Positions 38,015 through 48,184 of a stretch of DNA of 64,000 nt are shown in pieces; the first letter of the stretch is position 1, and each line of letters opens with the position of its first letter. The notes beneath the pieces are model-generated. The model did not search any database, was not told the DNA's origin, and worked only from the letters and a program-made list of their open reading frames with translations. The translations under genes and the position numbers were made by a program. The DNA comes from Ephydatia muelleri (lineage: Eukaryota > Porifera > Demospongiae > Spongillida > Spongillidae), in assembly GCA_013339895.1 (NCBI GenBank), contig JABACO010000010.1, positions 6,612,430 to 6,676,429 on the forward strand. Direction: 5' to 3'.

Positions 38015-41000
38015 ATGGCTGCCCGTGGTCCATGCCAGCACAAAAAGGGAGTGTGCAAGAGGTGTAATTCTGGACTATGCAGCGTTGTTGCATGTGTTTA
38101 AAGCGTATGGGACGTCCTAGGAAGAATGAAGATGAACAACGCCTCCAGAGAGTCATGGCAAAGCGTCATACTAAAACCCCAGCCCGATTCCTGAACACAT
38201 TGTCGGACTCAGATATGATGTTTCTTGATCCCGTTCCTACACTTGGAAGTCATAAATTATCGACAGGTACTGGATCATCAGATCTAATTGGACCTGCTCA
38301 GTCGTTGGAAGCACCATTACTAAACTATACCAAAGCACAAAGTGTTAAGCCATTAGATACATCATCACCAACCAATATCCTATGTGTGCTCAGTCAGCTG
38401 GGTATTGTGGAGAAGAGTGCTGTACTTGATGTGAGGAGACTTCCAAGCATTGATGATAGGAAAAAGGCTCGTACTAAGGCAGACATCACTGGAAAGGCAT
38501 TTGCAACCCTGGAACGTGTCTTCAGCCGTATAGTCACTGGAGTGCTGAAGATGCTTCTGCCAGCATGGCATGTACCAGATAAGATGTGGAAGCAAATGAT
38601 TCACATTCCAATTGAAAATACCACTGAAAACATTGATGATGAAGGTACTGTCATACCACCCATCACAGCTGATGCTTCTAAGCAACTGTATGATGTTGCT
38701 ACAAGCATAGCACTGTCAGTTGTCCAATGTGGAGCTACCACTTTCATTGATGCTCGATCTTATTAGCCCAGCTAAAGGATCTGCCTCTTGAATATGTTCA
38801 GGAGATACTAGCCAAGGTTGGAGGGAAATCGTCAAAGGCAACAATGAAACGCATCATGTTCCAGGCAAAAGTGGATGCCGAGTATCTTCACCGCGGTCTT
38901 CAACTTGTTCCTTTTTTTCAAACCCATCAAAGGATGAAGGATGAAGTAGTGAAATTGGCAGTGGAAACTGTGTATTCCTGGAATAATGTATCACGCTTGG
39001 CTTGGCTGCTACGTCATGTAAATGGAAGGACTTGGAAAATATTTGTGCAATGAAATCGCTTGTACTGAAGCGTGATGTGTCTGAGATGTATAAGGAGTAT
39101 GCTGAAAATCATAAGATCCGATTTCCTGATCTCCCACACATGAAGGAATCTCTCTTCTGTGAAATTGCTAGACACATCGCTGGAGGTGGGAAAAAACAAT
39201 CTGCTCGAGCTGGAGTTGATTATATAAAAGTAAACTTTCATACTGACAATTTTGAACTCGTGGATAAGGTTATTGATATGATTGCCCCTGCTTCAGATTC
39301 TGACCAAATGCTGAGATCACAACTGCTTCTTCAGAGATCCACAGTTTTTTCCTTCCTCTCCTATACATATTCGCTGCATGTACATGAAGGAGTTATCCAT
39401 CAGTATGAGTCTATGGGTAGTTGCCAACAGCATCAATGTCATCAGATCTCTGATGAAGAGAGGAATGTTTTTCAATTATATCAAACTGTTTCAAATTTAG
39501 CAGATGATCCTAATTTGTTTCAGGATATCAAGTCACAGCTGATTACATCTGTAAAAGCTCAGATGGATATGTGCGCCTTGATTTCAGGGCAAATAAGCAA
39601 CACTGAAAGCTGCACAGTGACAACTCATTCGCCCGAATATACTCTGGATCTTGTTGAGCATCATGCCCCATGTACTGATTCAGCCACAGATGTATGTGGC
39701 CTGCTTGAGTGCGAAGCATGCAGGTGCTCATTCCTTTTCTATGATCAACTAAGGCAATCTGCCTTGATGAGATTCTCAGATGATAGCAAGCAGGATGTAC
39801 TTGCTGATATTCTTCTAACTATCCATCAATGTGAAAGGCGTACATATAGATACATGGCCCATGTGGTCCAGGATGTCCAACAGCAATATCTTATGAAGAA
39901 GGCGCGACACAGCATGAGTGCAGACACAGTGTACATTGTGTTTGACTTTAAACAAAAGTTTTGGAGCCGTGGATTCCGGGAAGGTGGCGATGCCTGCTAT
40001 GGCAAAAAAGGAATGCAGTGGTTTGGTATGGCGGCTTTTGTTAAGAACACAACTGATGCTCACATTTGTCAGCAAGACACTTTGGGGGATAATGAGGTGG
40101 AAGATGCAGAAGGTGACGAGGTAGACATTTTGGAGGGTGATGAGGTGGTGAGTTTGGAGGGTGTGAGGTGGAGAGTTCGGAGGGTGATGAGGTGGTGAGT
40201 TTGGAGGGTGATGAGGTGGAGAGTTTGGAGGGTGATGAGGTGGAGAGTTTGGAGGGTGATGAGGTGGAGAGTTTGGAGGGTGATGAGGTGGAGAGTTTGG
40301 AGGGTGATGAGGTGGAGAGTTTGGAGGGTGATGAGATGGAGAGTTTGGAGGGTGCATGATGAGGTGGAGAGTTCAGACATTGATGAGGTGGATGATTTAA
40401 AGGGTGAGGTAGTAGAGGGTTTGGTGGAGAAGATGGATCATTTTGGGGATGAAGTGGAAGGTTTGGGGGATGAGATAGAGGGTTTGGTTGATGAGGTGGA
40501 GAATTTTGGGGATGATGTGGAGAGTTTGGGGAATGATGAGGTGGCATGCTCAGTGGCTGATGACACAGAAGGCGTAAAGAATGTGCAGATGGAGGGAAAA
40601 GAGCAAGAGTTTGAGAGCACAAATGAAGTGAGTTACAGTTCTGTGAATTTAAGTGCAGTTACTGACAATGAGTGTTCAAAAGTAGATGCAGTGAATGATC
40701 ATGAGAGTGATACTACGCTTCACTTTGTGGACTGTATTGTCCAAGATGATGTGAAGAGCGATTCATTTGTTGCCTTGTCTTGTTTGGAAGCTGGGCTTCA
40801 TGCCCTACATCGGCGTTTCCCTCACCTAAAGCAAGTCATCCTACAGAGTGACAATGCCAAAAACTTCTCTGGCAAAGACATGAAGATGTTTGTGCATCAA
40901 GCTGTTTCATCAACAGGAATGGAGCTGCTTGCATATCACCACAATGAAGCAGCAGCAGGAAAGGATGTATGTGACACCCACTTTGCCCACCAACAAGCAA

Positions 41001-42183
41001 GGGTGGATGCCTACATTTCGGAAGGCGATGGTGGAAGGAAGGTTTCAACAGCTAAACAGTTAGCAGTTGCTCTTAGTACAAAAAGTGTGAAAAACACTAT
41101 AGTACTACTAGTCAAACCTAAACAGGATGCTCCTTTCAGGTCGACTAACGTTGCAGCTATTCAGGGAATCATGAACTTTTATTCAATTGAGTACAACAGT
41201 GAAAAGCAAAAAGTCATGTTTTACAGGAACCTGGGACAGTCTGTACCCTCAGTGTGTAGAAAAATGGTCACTGCTCCCCTCTCTTCCAATGATGAAGACC
41301 CTTTTGGCAACAGTGGCAAAAATTTCAGTGGCTCTACAGTGATGCTGCACAACCTGGGGTCTAAAAAGGTAAGGCCTGTAGCAAGTATAAACGCAGATCT
41401 GTAGATTTAAGCAAACGCAAACAGAAGAAGATTGAGGAAGAACACAAGGTGAAAAGAGCCCTTGAAGAAATAGCTGAAATTTACCCGCAGTGTAAAAAAT
41501 GCCTGTATCACTTCAAGAATGTTGTTACATTAAACAAGCATAAATGCAGTGGTCCTCAAGTACGAAAAGATGCAATCAGTTTGGCAATGTGTAATGCCAA
41601 TACAATTCTGGGTACAAGAGACTTTTCAGTAGGAGGACAGGCTACAGCTGTTATTTCAACAACTATTGGTCTTTCAACCTATGCTTCTTTTGAAGGTAAT
41701 TTCTTTCCAGGTTGGGCTCACTGTCGTAAAAACATGCATCCACAGCTAACCACAAGAGTTGAAGAGTTCATTGCTAAATGTTGGCAAGAAGGTGAGAGTA
41801 AAATTGTGAATGGAAAGAAAGTAAAGAGTCGCCTTAAAGTTTCAGCTGAAGCTGTTCAGTCTCGTTTAGTTGCACAGTACGAGGAGGGACAACTACGACT
41901 ATCAGAGGTCCCTGTTATTGGTCAGGTGAGACTTGTGTACCAACGAATTGGGCAAAGTAAGAGTTCCCTTAAATTACCAAAGAAACGTAGAAAGAAGAGC
42001 AGTGAAGATGGAATCAAATTCCAGAAGGTTTGTCGATCCTTCGGAGAGATTCAATGGGGATCAGTCAACCTCAACCTTCTGAAGGTACCTGAATTAAAAA
42101 TATATCTTCAGGAACACAAGTTGAAAAAATCAGGCAAAAAACATGAGTTGGTTGAACGCATAGAAAGGCATATGCACAAATAA
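38015..42183 (+). pseudogene. Transposase-like protein of the TTAA element
   Basis: About 1,300 residues, now in about five frame segments (shifts near 38060, 38750, 39030, 40190 and 41370; small introns cannot be excluded). In order: a Cys/His-rich start (MAARGPCQHKKGVCKRC, then CCMC), an AT-hook (MGRPRK, about 38108), a helical region (38.2-39.8 kb), a core with D in VYIVFDFKQKFW (39944), D in LQSDNAKNF (40850), E in HHNEAAAGKDVCDTHF (40946; the D is at 40973), a C2HC finger CKKCLYHFKNVVTLNKHKC (about 41490), a basic stretch KKRRKK, and a C-terminal SAP-like motif (LKVPELKIYLQEHKL...ELVERIERHM) before the stop at 42181. An acidic repeat lies between the first two acids. Assignment as a DDE-type transposase rests on the acids plus the element's ends; it is an inference. 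Confidence 0.75.
40130..40362 (+). repeat. 24-bp tandem repeat within the transposase
   Basis: About nine units of GGTGATGAGGTGGAGAGTTTGG plus AG, coding GDEVESLE, followed by diverged units to about 40540. The array lies between the first and second putative catalytic acids. One irregular unit near 40165 changes the frame. Confidence 0.95.
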
Positions 42184-42487
42184 CACGTTGAACGCATACA
42201 AATGCATCTGCACGATATCACCAGGTTTGATTGTTTACCAATATTTGAATGCTGGGTCTGGGAACGGGACTTTCCAAAAAAGAGGGTTTTGTGAGAACAA
42301 AAGACGCGTTCAAAGGTCAAAATGGTACACATTTGTTAGTAGTACTTGATCACGTTAGTTTGGCTAACCGGCTCAACCCGTTAACTTTGACGAGATGGGG
42401 CATCTTAAGTATAAGGCCTATGAACGCGGAAAAAGCGGGAATCGCCGTCTAGAGGGTCATTCTACACTTTTTGGTATCAATATATCC

Positions 42488-42572
42488 CTAAATTGTGCTC
42501 GCGACAACTTTTTGTTCAACGGTGATGCGCACTTTTCGCTTGTTTCGGTATCAAAATTTCATGGACCGCGTG
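42488..42572 (-). repeat. Right terminal inverted repeat
   Basis: Mirror of the left end, read on the minus strand from 42572. Ends at the TTAA at 42573-42576. Confidence 0.85.
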
Positions 42573-42941
42573 TTAAAACTAGCTAACATTCTTGTTGTTC
42601 TTTATACCTCGCCCGCTCAGCTTTTGTTCGTTGTTGGCACCGGCCACGTGTTAAATAGTAACTTGTGAAAAAAAAACAGTTATTGTGGAGGTGGCAAGCC
42701 GTCGGGCCAGCTGAGCGAAACACCGATGGCTTCCTTCACAGAACGAGGTGGGATTAGAGCGCAACCAATCGACTTTATGCCGGTTAAGAAGGGGGCACGT
42801 CAATAAGCGCACGCGCGCCTCGATCGATCATGCACTATACATGTACATTCGGTGCTAATGAGGAATGTGCTGTGTGTCATTAAATGTCCGAAAGCTATTA
42901 TAATTATCAGAGGAGGTGGCCTGGGGCCCCCGACATGCTTA

Positions 42942-42949
42942 TATATAAG
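42942..42949 (+). promoter_or_regulatory. TATA box of the EF-hand gene, copy L1
   Basis: TATATAAG in CTTATATATAAGAGAG, conserved in the L2 copy at 63092-63099, upstream of the EF-hand exon in both. The conserved block around it is GC-rich on the 5' side. A core promoter is likely; the start of transcription is not defined. Confidence 0.5.
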
Positions 42950-43086
42950 AGAGACATTAAACGTCCCTCAGCACGATATATCTGCTTTGATTGTTTATCT
43001 GTGAATTCGGGACATCTGGTACGTTTCTTTGAGGCTTTATGTGATAACGCAATTGTCCGCGTTCAGTGCACAAGGCTTAAAGGTTA

Positions 43087-43250
43087 CTTCACAACTCATA
43101 CTGGGTGAGAAAATTCAGGACCACAGGATTCACTATTTGGATACCGATAAAGACGGACTCATCTTGCGAGACGAGTTTGTTCTCCTTGCTGACCGAATGG
43201 TTCAAAAAGCAAAAATGAGCGGAGAAGGAGAAGAGAGAACTAGACGAAAT
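43087..43250 (+). pseudogene. EF-hand gene, first exon only (copy L1)
   Basis: Encodes GEKIQDHRIHYLDTDKDGLI then LRDEFVLLADRMVQKAKM. The loop DTDKDGLILRDE fits the EF-hand consensus with D at positions 1, 3 and 5 and E at 12. The style is that of sarcoplasmic calcium-binding proteins/calexcitins. The exon stops at 43250 in front of GTACTATTTG, which is also the start of a dispersed repeat, so the rest of the gene is missing here. Its later exons have homologues at 47.9-48.2 kb (minus strand) and 63.4-63.8 kb. Confidence 0.65.
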
Positions 43251-43830
43251 GTACTATTTGTGTACATATTTGTGCGCACAATAAATGAATAAGCTTGGCT
43301 ACCTGCACATTGAGGACAATGTTATGACAATCTAGGGAAGCGTAACCTTAATTAACTAGGAAAAATACGGTGACCTTACTAAAAATCATGCCAAATGTAG
43401 TGTACTAACAATCCCTCGTGGGATAAGCTGAGAAAAATCTGGTGTGCTTGGTAGCACCCCATACATGTCTATGGGAAGATATATGATGATTCGCAAACCG
43501 CGAATTAATTGCTTGTCCATTTGTCCGCTTATTTTGGATATGACAACTCCTTGACGGATGCTCTGATTTTCAGTGCGTAAGAAGCAATGTGTAGAGGACA
43601 TTTCATAGTTCTAGAATATTGGAAATACATGTGTTAGGTACCTTTTCGCGGATACAATCCCATATATGAATTCCTTGAACAATATATTTGAAGAGCAATA
43701 ACCTTAATTGCATTGACTAATTACATAAGATTGATTACTATTACTATAAAAAACTTTGCAATCGAAATAGAAACCAAAAGAGATCAAGTGATTTGAAATA
43801 TAAACTAAGTACTGAGAAATGAGTGTGCAT
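43251..43830 (+). repeat. Dispersed repeat R, copy 1
   Basis: Begins GTACTATTTGTGTACAT and includes ACTCCTTGACGGATGCTCTG, GCGTAAGAAGCAATGTGTAG, TTTTCGCGGATACAATCCC and GAAGAGCAATAACCTT. An inverted copy lies at 46.97-47.52 kb and a direct copy at 53.58-54.1 kb. No coding sense; class unknown. Confidence 0.85.
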
Positions 43831-44500
43831 CAGTATGATACCCTGTCCATATGAGCGCGTTGAAATCATTCTCAAAGTTAAATATTTGTCTGTGTTTTAT
43901 TACACGTATGTAACTTACGTATATACTACACTGTATTTACACATTTAAAAAAATAAAAAATAAAAATGAAAACAATTGCAAAGCTGGATGCAGCCTGACC
44001 CGAGCAGTTATCAAACTGGTCAGTGGGGCGTACGTGCATAGTAGCAGAGATGATATTATCTCTGATAGTAGTTATTGAATTTGTCGAACAGGGACACCGT
44101 TATGATATTGCGTAGCAAAAGCTATCGTAAACGTTAGCTGCACTTTTGTGGGTGGTAAACAGTTGTAAACTTTTCCTGCCAATCACAGCGGATATTGAGC
44201 AATAATTTTGATCGTGGGTGACAATGTTTAGTAACTGATTAATAAATTTAAAATACATGGTGCTAATCACGTGGCCTGGTGTAAGTTCCAAATCTTCTCT
44301 CAACTTTCGTTGGCAGAGTAACAGAGGTCATAAAAATATGACCATCATGAGTTTTGCAAGGTATGAGTTACATCACGAGATACGAATCTCATCATGAGCT
44401 ACGTCAGGATAAATGTCTAATCTTGGCACTAATTCCACATGTACCATAGCTCCATTTTATCACATAAATAATTTATTTGGTTCTAATAGAATTAATTCTC
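43831..44500. other. Gene-free stretch
   Basis: AT-rich sequence before the 3' end of the fucosyltransferase-like gene. A small imperfect hairpin around GAGATGATATTATCTCTGA (44046) is the only structure seen. Confidence 0.4.
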
Positions 44501-46050
44501 ATAGATAAATGCTGGACTCTACACTGTACACAAAGTTTCAGCAGATGCAAGCAACATTGCTGCCAACATGAGAAACCATACAGTCCCTTTCACTATCCTC
44601 CAAAATCCATGACTGCATCGCTATGGGAACAGGTCTCAGGAATGCTGCATTGGTAGCGTATGAGCTATCCCCGTGCACCATGGCTTGAGAACCACCTAAC
44701 ATGAGGAGGTCAACCCAAGATGACGTGTCATCTGCATTTTTATCACCCTCCGCAAAATGGGTTGGAACTAAAGTAGAGCTTCTGATCCGACTTCCGTAGT
44801 GGTTTCTAGCCCACTCCTTGGCTACTGTGGAATCAGTTGCGATGTAAATGGGAGCATTTGGTCCAATCAAATGATTTGCTAAATTAATGCTGTGATTCAA
44901 AACACAAGGCCAAACTGATTCATCAAAAAGTTTCCAGTTCTTGTATTGCCACTGGCGAGCTTTAACGCTTTCCACATGAGGGGAACCGACAAACCCTGTT
45001 CTCAAGTGAACGGCCAGATATGGTTGCGAGTTGAGCTGCAATGTTGTCTTCATTTGTTCCACCTGTGTCAATAAATCATTCGGAAACGTAAAGAGATAAT
45101 GAAAGATAACGTGATTGAGTTGCATCCACGCGTCTGTCGCTTGAACACGTCCATTGTTCATTGGGAGGATTCCAAGTAGTCCCGTTAATCCAAGCTGCTC
45201 AAACGCACTGTAGTAAGGTGACTTGCGATAGTAGAGCAGTTGATTATACCTGCCCTTTGCTAATATAGCCTTCACGCCTAGCTTTTCAAAGCCATCCTCC
45301 ATTAGCCTTCCTGCTCTCATCATGGAGTTGTCTCCTATAAACATGGAGTTGACGTAGAAATTGCCGACTATTGTGATGTGCTGCTCGGGACCGAAGAGAG
45401 CGTTTCCAAAGAGGTTGTACTCCCCTTCTGTCCAACCGAACCCGAAAATCGATTTTGTAGCGTACACCCTACTGCGACACTGGCCGCCCCCGTCAGTCGA
45501 ACACATCCCTAAGCTGCTGTCGAATACATCCCAATTGATTTGGTTCTGGTGAATATGTTTCGTCCTTTTGCGCAAACCTTCGTCCCAGTGGATAACAAAC
45601 ACACGGTCAGACATCACCGCCATAAGGAAAGCAAATTCTATTCTGAACAGCTGGTCCCCTATACCGCTGCACTTCTTCAAGCTGCACGTCCATGTCAGCG
45701 TCCTCACGTGACCAGAATCGTACATGTTCTCCACTCCTCGCCTGTGGATGCCTTTGTACTGTTCGAGCGACGAGTTGAAAGCAGCCCACGCCTGTTGCTC
45801 TGTGTGGCGCGGTGTGTACACATACTGTGGAGACGAGGAACGCGACTTTAGATAAATAAAAATCGTAATCACAGAAGTGGCTACGACTAATGCAGCTAAT
45901 ACAAGCTTAATACGCCTTGATATCTGCATTACTAACTTTAAAACGGGTGAAATATTTTGTGGATGTGGTTAATTGTATTGCTATAATTTGTAGTATACAG
46001 TACTACGGTTGTGTCCGGTTGGCAATGAGCTAGCTATACTGGAAGGTGCA
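44480..46050. repeat. Segmental duplication, copy 2 (pair with 18.09-19.58 kb)
   Basis: Complete partner of the block at 18.1-19.6 kb; carries the intact gene. Confidence 0.9.
44538..45929 (-). CDS. Fucosyltransferase-like type II membrane glycosyltransferase
   Basis: 463 residues in a single exon. A short cytosolic N-terminus (MQISRRIK) and a membrane anchor (residues 9-27) are followed by a luminal domain, the usual Golgi type II layout. Residues 87-100 (CSGIGDQLFRIEFA) resemble the nucleotide-sugar enzyme start motif G(I/L)G(N/D)QLF. AVHLRTG (306-312) matches the HxRxG donor-binding motif of alpha-1,2/alpha-1,6 and O-fucosyltransferase relatives. IYIATDS (361-367) and the SQAMVHGDSSYATNAAF tail segment fit the GT-B C-terminal half. 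Sequons occur at NSS (52) and NHS (345). The substrate is unknown. It is a recent duplicate of the broken copy at 18.1 kb; only this one keeps the full frame. No TATA box was recognised in the shared 120 bp of 5' flank. Confidence 0.82.
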   Translation of the reverse strand: MQISRRIKLVLAALVVATSVITIFIYLKSRSSSPQYVYTPRHTEQQAWAAFNSSLEQYKGIHRRGVENMYDSGHVRTLTWTCSLKKCSGIGDQLFRIEFAFLMAVMSDRVFVIHWDEGLRKRTKHIHQNQINWDVFDSSLGMCSTDGGGQCRSRVYATKSIFGFGWTEGEYNLFGNALFGPEQHITIVGNFYVNSMFIGDNSMMRAGRLMEDGFEKLGVKAILAKGRYNQLLYYRKSPYYSAFEQLGLTGLLGILPMNNGRVQATDAWMQLNHVIFHYLFTFPNDLLTQVEQMKTTLQLNSQPYLAVHLRTGFVGSPHVESVKARQWQYKNWKLFDESVWPCVLNHSINLANHLIGPNAPIYIATDSTVAKEWARNHYGSRIRSSTLVPTHFAEGDKNADDTSSWVDLLMLGGSQAMVHGDSSYATNAAFLRPVPIAMQSWILEDSERDCMVSHVGSNVACIC

Positions 46051-46129
46051 GGCTGTACGAATGTAAAGAGCTTGGACCCCTGTACTGGCGTGTATTGCTG
46101 AGCGTGATTATAATCGCAATCAGTTATTT

Positions 46130-47515
46130 AAGAACCATGGAGAAAAATGAAACACTCAACGTAATTAAATAAGTTCACGTAAGGCAACATCAGATGAGAA
46201 AGAAATGCCTTGCAGTGCCATAAAAATGAGTTAGGGCACCCATCTTGACCCATGCATTGGAGAAAGGGGCGGATTGCAGTTACACCCCTCCCACTACGTG
46301 GCCTGATGAATACATAGATTTTAATAAATAACATGAGGTGTTTACGTGTTTAAGGTAGCATTCGTTACTTTTTCACGTGCCCGTCACAGCACTCAACACA
46401 TGCACACCCATTTCTCAGTACTTAACCGATTATACGCGGAAGAACGCAAATGTTTGCGTACGCAACCTGGCCGACATAGCCAGTGATTATTGTGTATAGA
46501 CGCGGCCGTAAACTATAGTGTTTGTTACCAACAAGGTCTGTGCAAAAGTTAAATAGCTATATCTTACAGTCTTCATGTAGGGGAGGGATATAGGCGTGAT
46601 AAGGTCTTCGAACCGGACACTGCCGGCACACATACACGACTATCAACACGTCACTAAGTACATTCAGCGTTTGCTACCAACGCATCCCTAAGTACACTCA
46701 GCGTACAACCATATATGCAGCACACACAACACTAAGTCCACTCAGCGTACAGCTACGTGCTACCATGCAGCTACATACATAACTACTTTACTAATGATCA
46801 TCTCTGACTCAAAAAAGTTGCGTCGATCATGCACAACCGCTGCAAAACGAAACATCACAAGATCACAAAAATAGTCTCTCTGAATAATTCCACGCCATGC
46901 GGTACATACAAGTACGGACGTAGCATGCATGAAGAATGATAAACATATCACAATTCCACGTATAATTGGTTAATTTATTTTTGACCTCTTTTGGTTTTTA
47001 AGACTATTTTGATTTCAAATTTTTTTATAGTAATAATAATCAATCTTATGTAAACATTCAATGCAAAGATTATTGCTCTTCAAATATATTGTTCAAGGAA
47101 TTCATATATGGGATTGTATCCGCGAAAAGGCACCTAACACATGTATTTCCAATATTCTAGAAGTCTGAAATGTCTTCTACACGTTGCTTCTTACGCACTG
47201 AGAATTAGAGCATCCGTCAAGGAGTTGTCATATCCAGAACTGATAAGCGGACAAATCGACAAGCAATTAATTCGCGATTTGCGAATAATCAAATATTCCC
47301 GTATAGACATGCTTCAATACCAAGCACACCAGATTTTTCTCAGCTTAGCCCACGAGGGATTGTTAGTACACTATATTTGGCATGATTTTTATAAGGTCAC
47401 CGTCTATTTAAGGTTACGCTTCCCTAGATTGTCATAACATTGTCTTCAATGTGCAGGTAGCCAAGCTTATTCCTTTATTGTGCGCACAAATATGTACACA
47501 AATAGTACATTTTGG
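46130..47515 (-). repeat. Dispersed repeat R, copy 2, carrying an insertion
   Basis: Inverted relative to copies 1 and 3. It is longer on the far side (46130-46421 matches 53880-54110: CAAGATGGGTGC-type block, ATGAGGTGTTTACGTG) and resumes at 46974 after a 544-bp insertion. With copy 1 it forms large inverted repeats around the fucosyltransferase-like gene. Confidence 0.85.
46426..46969. mobile_element. 544-bp non-autonomous TTAA element
   Basis: Flanked by TTAA at 46422-46425 and 46970-46973. The ends are inverted: CCGATTATACGCGG at the left, and CCAATTATACGTGG read inward from the right. Copies 1 and 3 of repeat R have uninterrupted sequence at the same place (CAGTACTTA then toward GACCTCTT). 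The termini differ from those of the 5.1-kb element, so it is probably mobilised by another TTAA transposase. Confidence 0.8.
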
Positions 47516-47648
47516 GTCGAAATGGGGGTGCCCCTGTAAGCAAAGGAGGACTGAAACTTATGTGTGTGAATGCTCGAATGTAAATGCATATTGCTAATAT
47601 TGCAGAGGAGATTATATAATAACAAGCCTATATCGAGGTAATCCCGTA

Positions 47649-47686
47649 CCCAGACCCAGACCCAGACCCAGACCCAGACCCAGACT
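47649..47686. repeat. (CCCAGA)n short tandem repeat
   Basis: About six CCCAGA units following GTA, apparently expanded from the GTACCCAGACC end of the hairpin family seen at 14.8 kb. Confidence 0.9.
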
Positions 47687-47899
47687 CCTGTGGTCTAAAA
47701 AAGAGCAGATTCATACCAAATTTGACTGCTCACGACTTTATTCTAAGAAGTGTGGAGCACAAAATGCAATTGGTACATTGGTTTCAGTTTGTGATTGCGT
47801 GCCCAAAATAATACTACGCAATCGTTTAACTATCGAAATTGCATACATTGCAAATTTAATGCACACCACGATCAATCCCAGTTCGGATAACTAGTATGA

Positions 47900-48168
47900 A
47901 CACCTAACACTTATTAACACTGTTGAAATATGTCCATTGTTGTCAATGTCCATGGCATCGAAGTAGGAGTTGAAAAATCGCTTCATATCATGTCCAGCTG
48001 AGAGAATTGTGCATGCATGTAATAATCGCACCTGTTTTTTTCTAATATGGCAGCTAGTGTATATACGTACCTGCTAGCAGCTCAGCAAACATGCGGAGCG
48101 TCTCTTCGGGTTTGACTACAGCGTCGTCAGGCACTCCGCATGCCTTCCAGATGCCCTGTAACTAAGAC
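47900..48168 (-). pseudogene. EF-hand gene, middle exons only (copy 2)
   Basis: Two exons on the minus strand. 48071-48168 follows the acceptor TTAGTTACAG and reads GIWKACGVPDDAVVKPEETL then RMFAELLAG, with donor GTACG. About 47905-47997 follows the acceptor CTCTCAG and reads HDMKRFFNSYFDAMDIDNNG then HIS, the start of an EF-hand loop (DIDNNGHIS). The frame then stops. Neither the first EF-hand exon nor the C-terminus is adjacent: 48185 onward is retroelement DNA. The copy at 63.4-63.8 kb has the same exons in the plus direction. Confidence 0.7.
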
Positions 48169-48184
48169 ATTGCCGTATGGGGCA

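Larger units (their letters stand above)
37465..42572 (+). mobile_element. 5.1-kb TTAA-flanked DNA transposon, family not recognised
   Basis: Exactly 5,108 bp between two TTAA copies. The termini are imperfect inverted repeats: the left begins CACCGGGTCCAAGAAATTTT and the right, read inward, begins CACGCGGTCCATGAAATTTT. Both then have GATACC, AAAAGTGCGCA and AAAAGTTGTCGC in order over about 85 bp, with extra spacer on the right. A further GATACCAAAAAGTG lies inward on the right arm. One transposase-like coding region fills most of the interior. TTAA duplication is known for piggyBac, Kolobok and Sola3; the termini and protein do not look like piggyBac, and I cannot place it with certainty in the others. 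Confidence 0.92.
42573..43250. repeat. Duplicated segment L1, right part
   Basis: Continues the L1 copy after the transposon: AACTAGCTAACATT, GTTCGTTGTTGGCACC, GGAGGTGGCAAGCC and GAGGAGGTGGCCTGGG match 62792-63420 in order. Similarity stops within a few bases of 43250. Confidence 0.88.

Noticed and set aside
39815-40622. Pro/Ser/His-rich protein on the minus strand
   Set aside because: Antisense of the GDEVESLE minisatellite in the transposase.
37465-42572. piggyBac element
   Set aside because: TTAA fits, but the termini do not begin with the usual CCY-type ends and the protein lacks piggyBac signatures that I know.
43980-44030. tRNA-like segment
   Set aside because: Some stem-like words, but no cloverleaf or T-loop consensus could be fitted.
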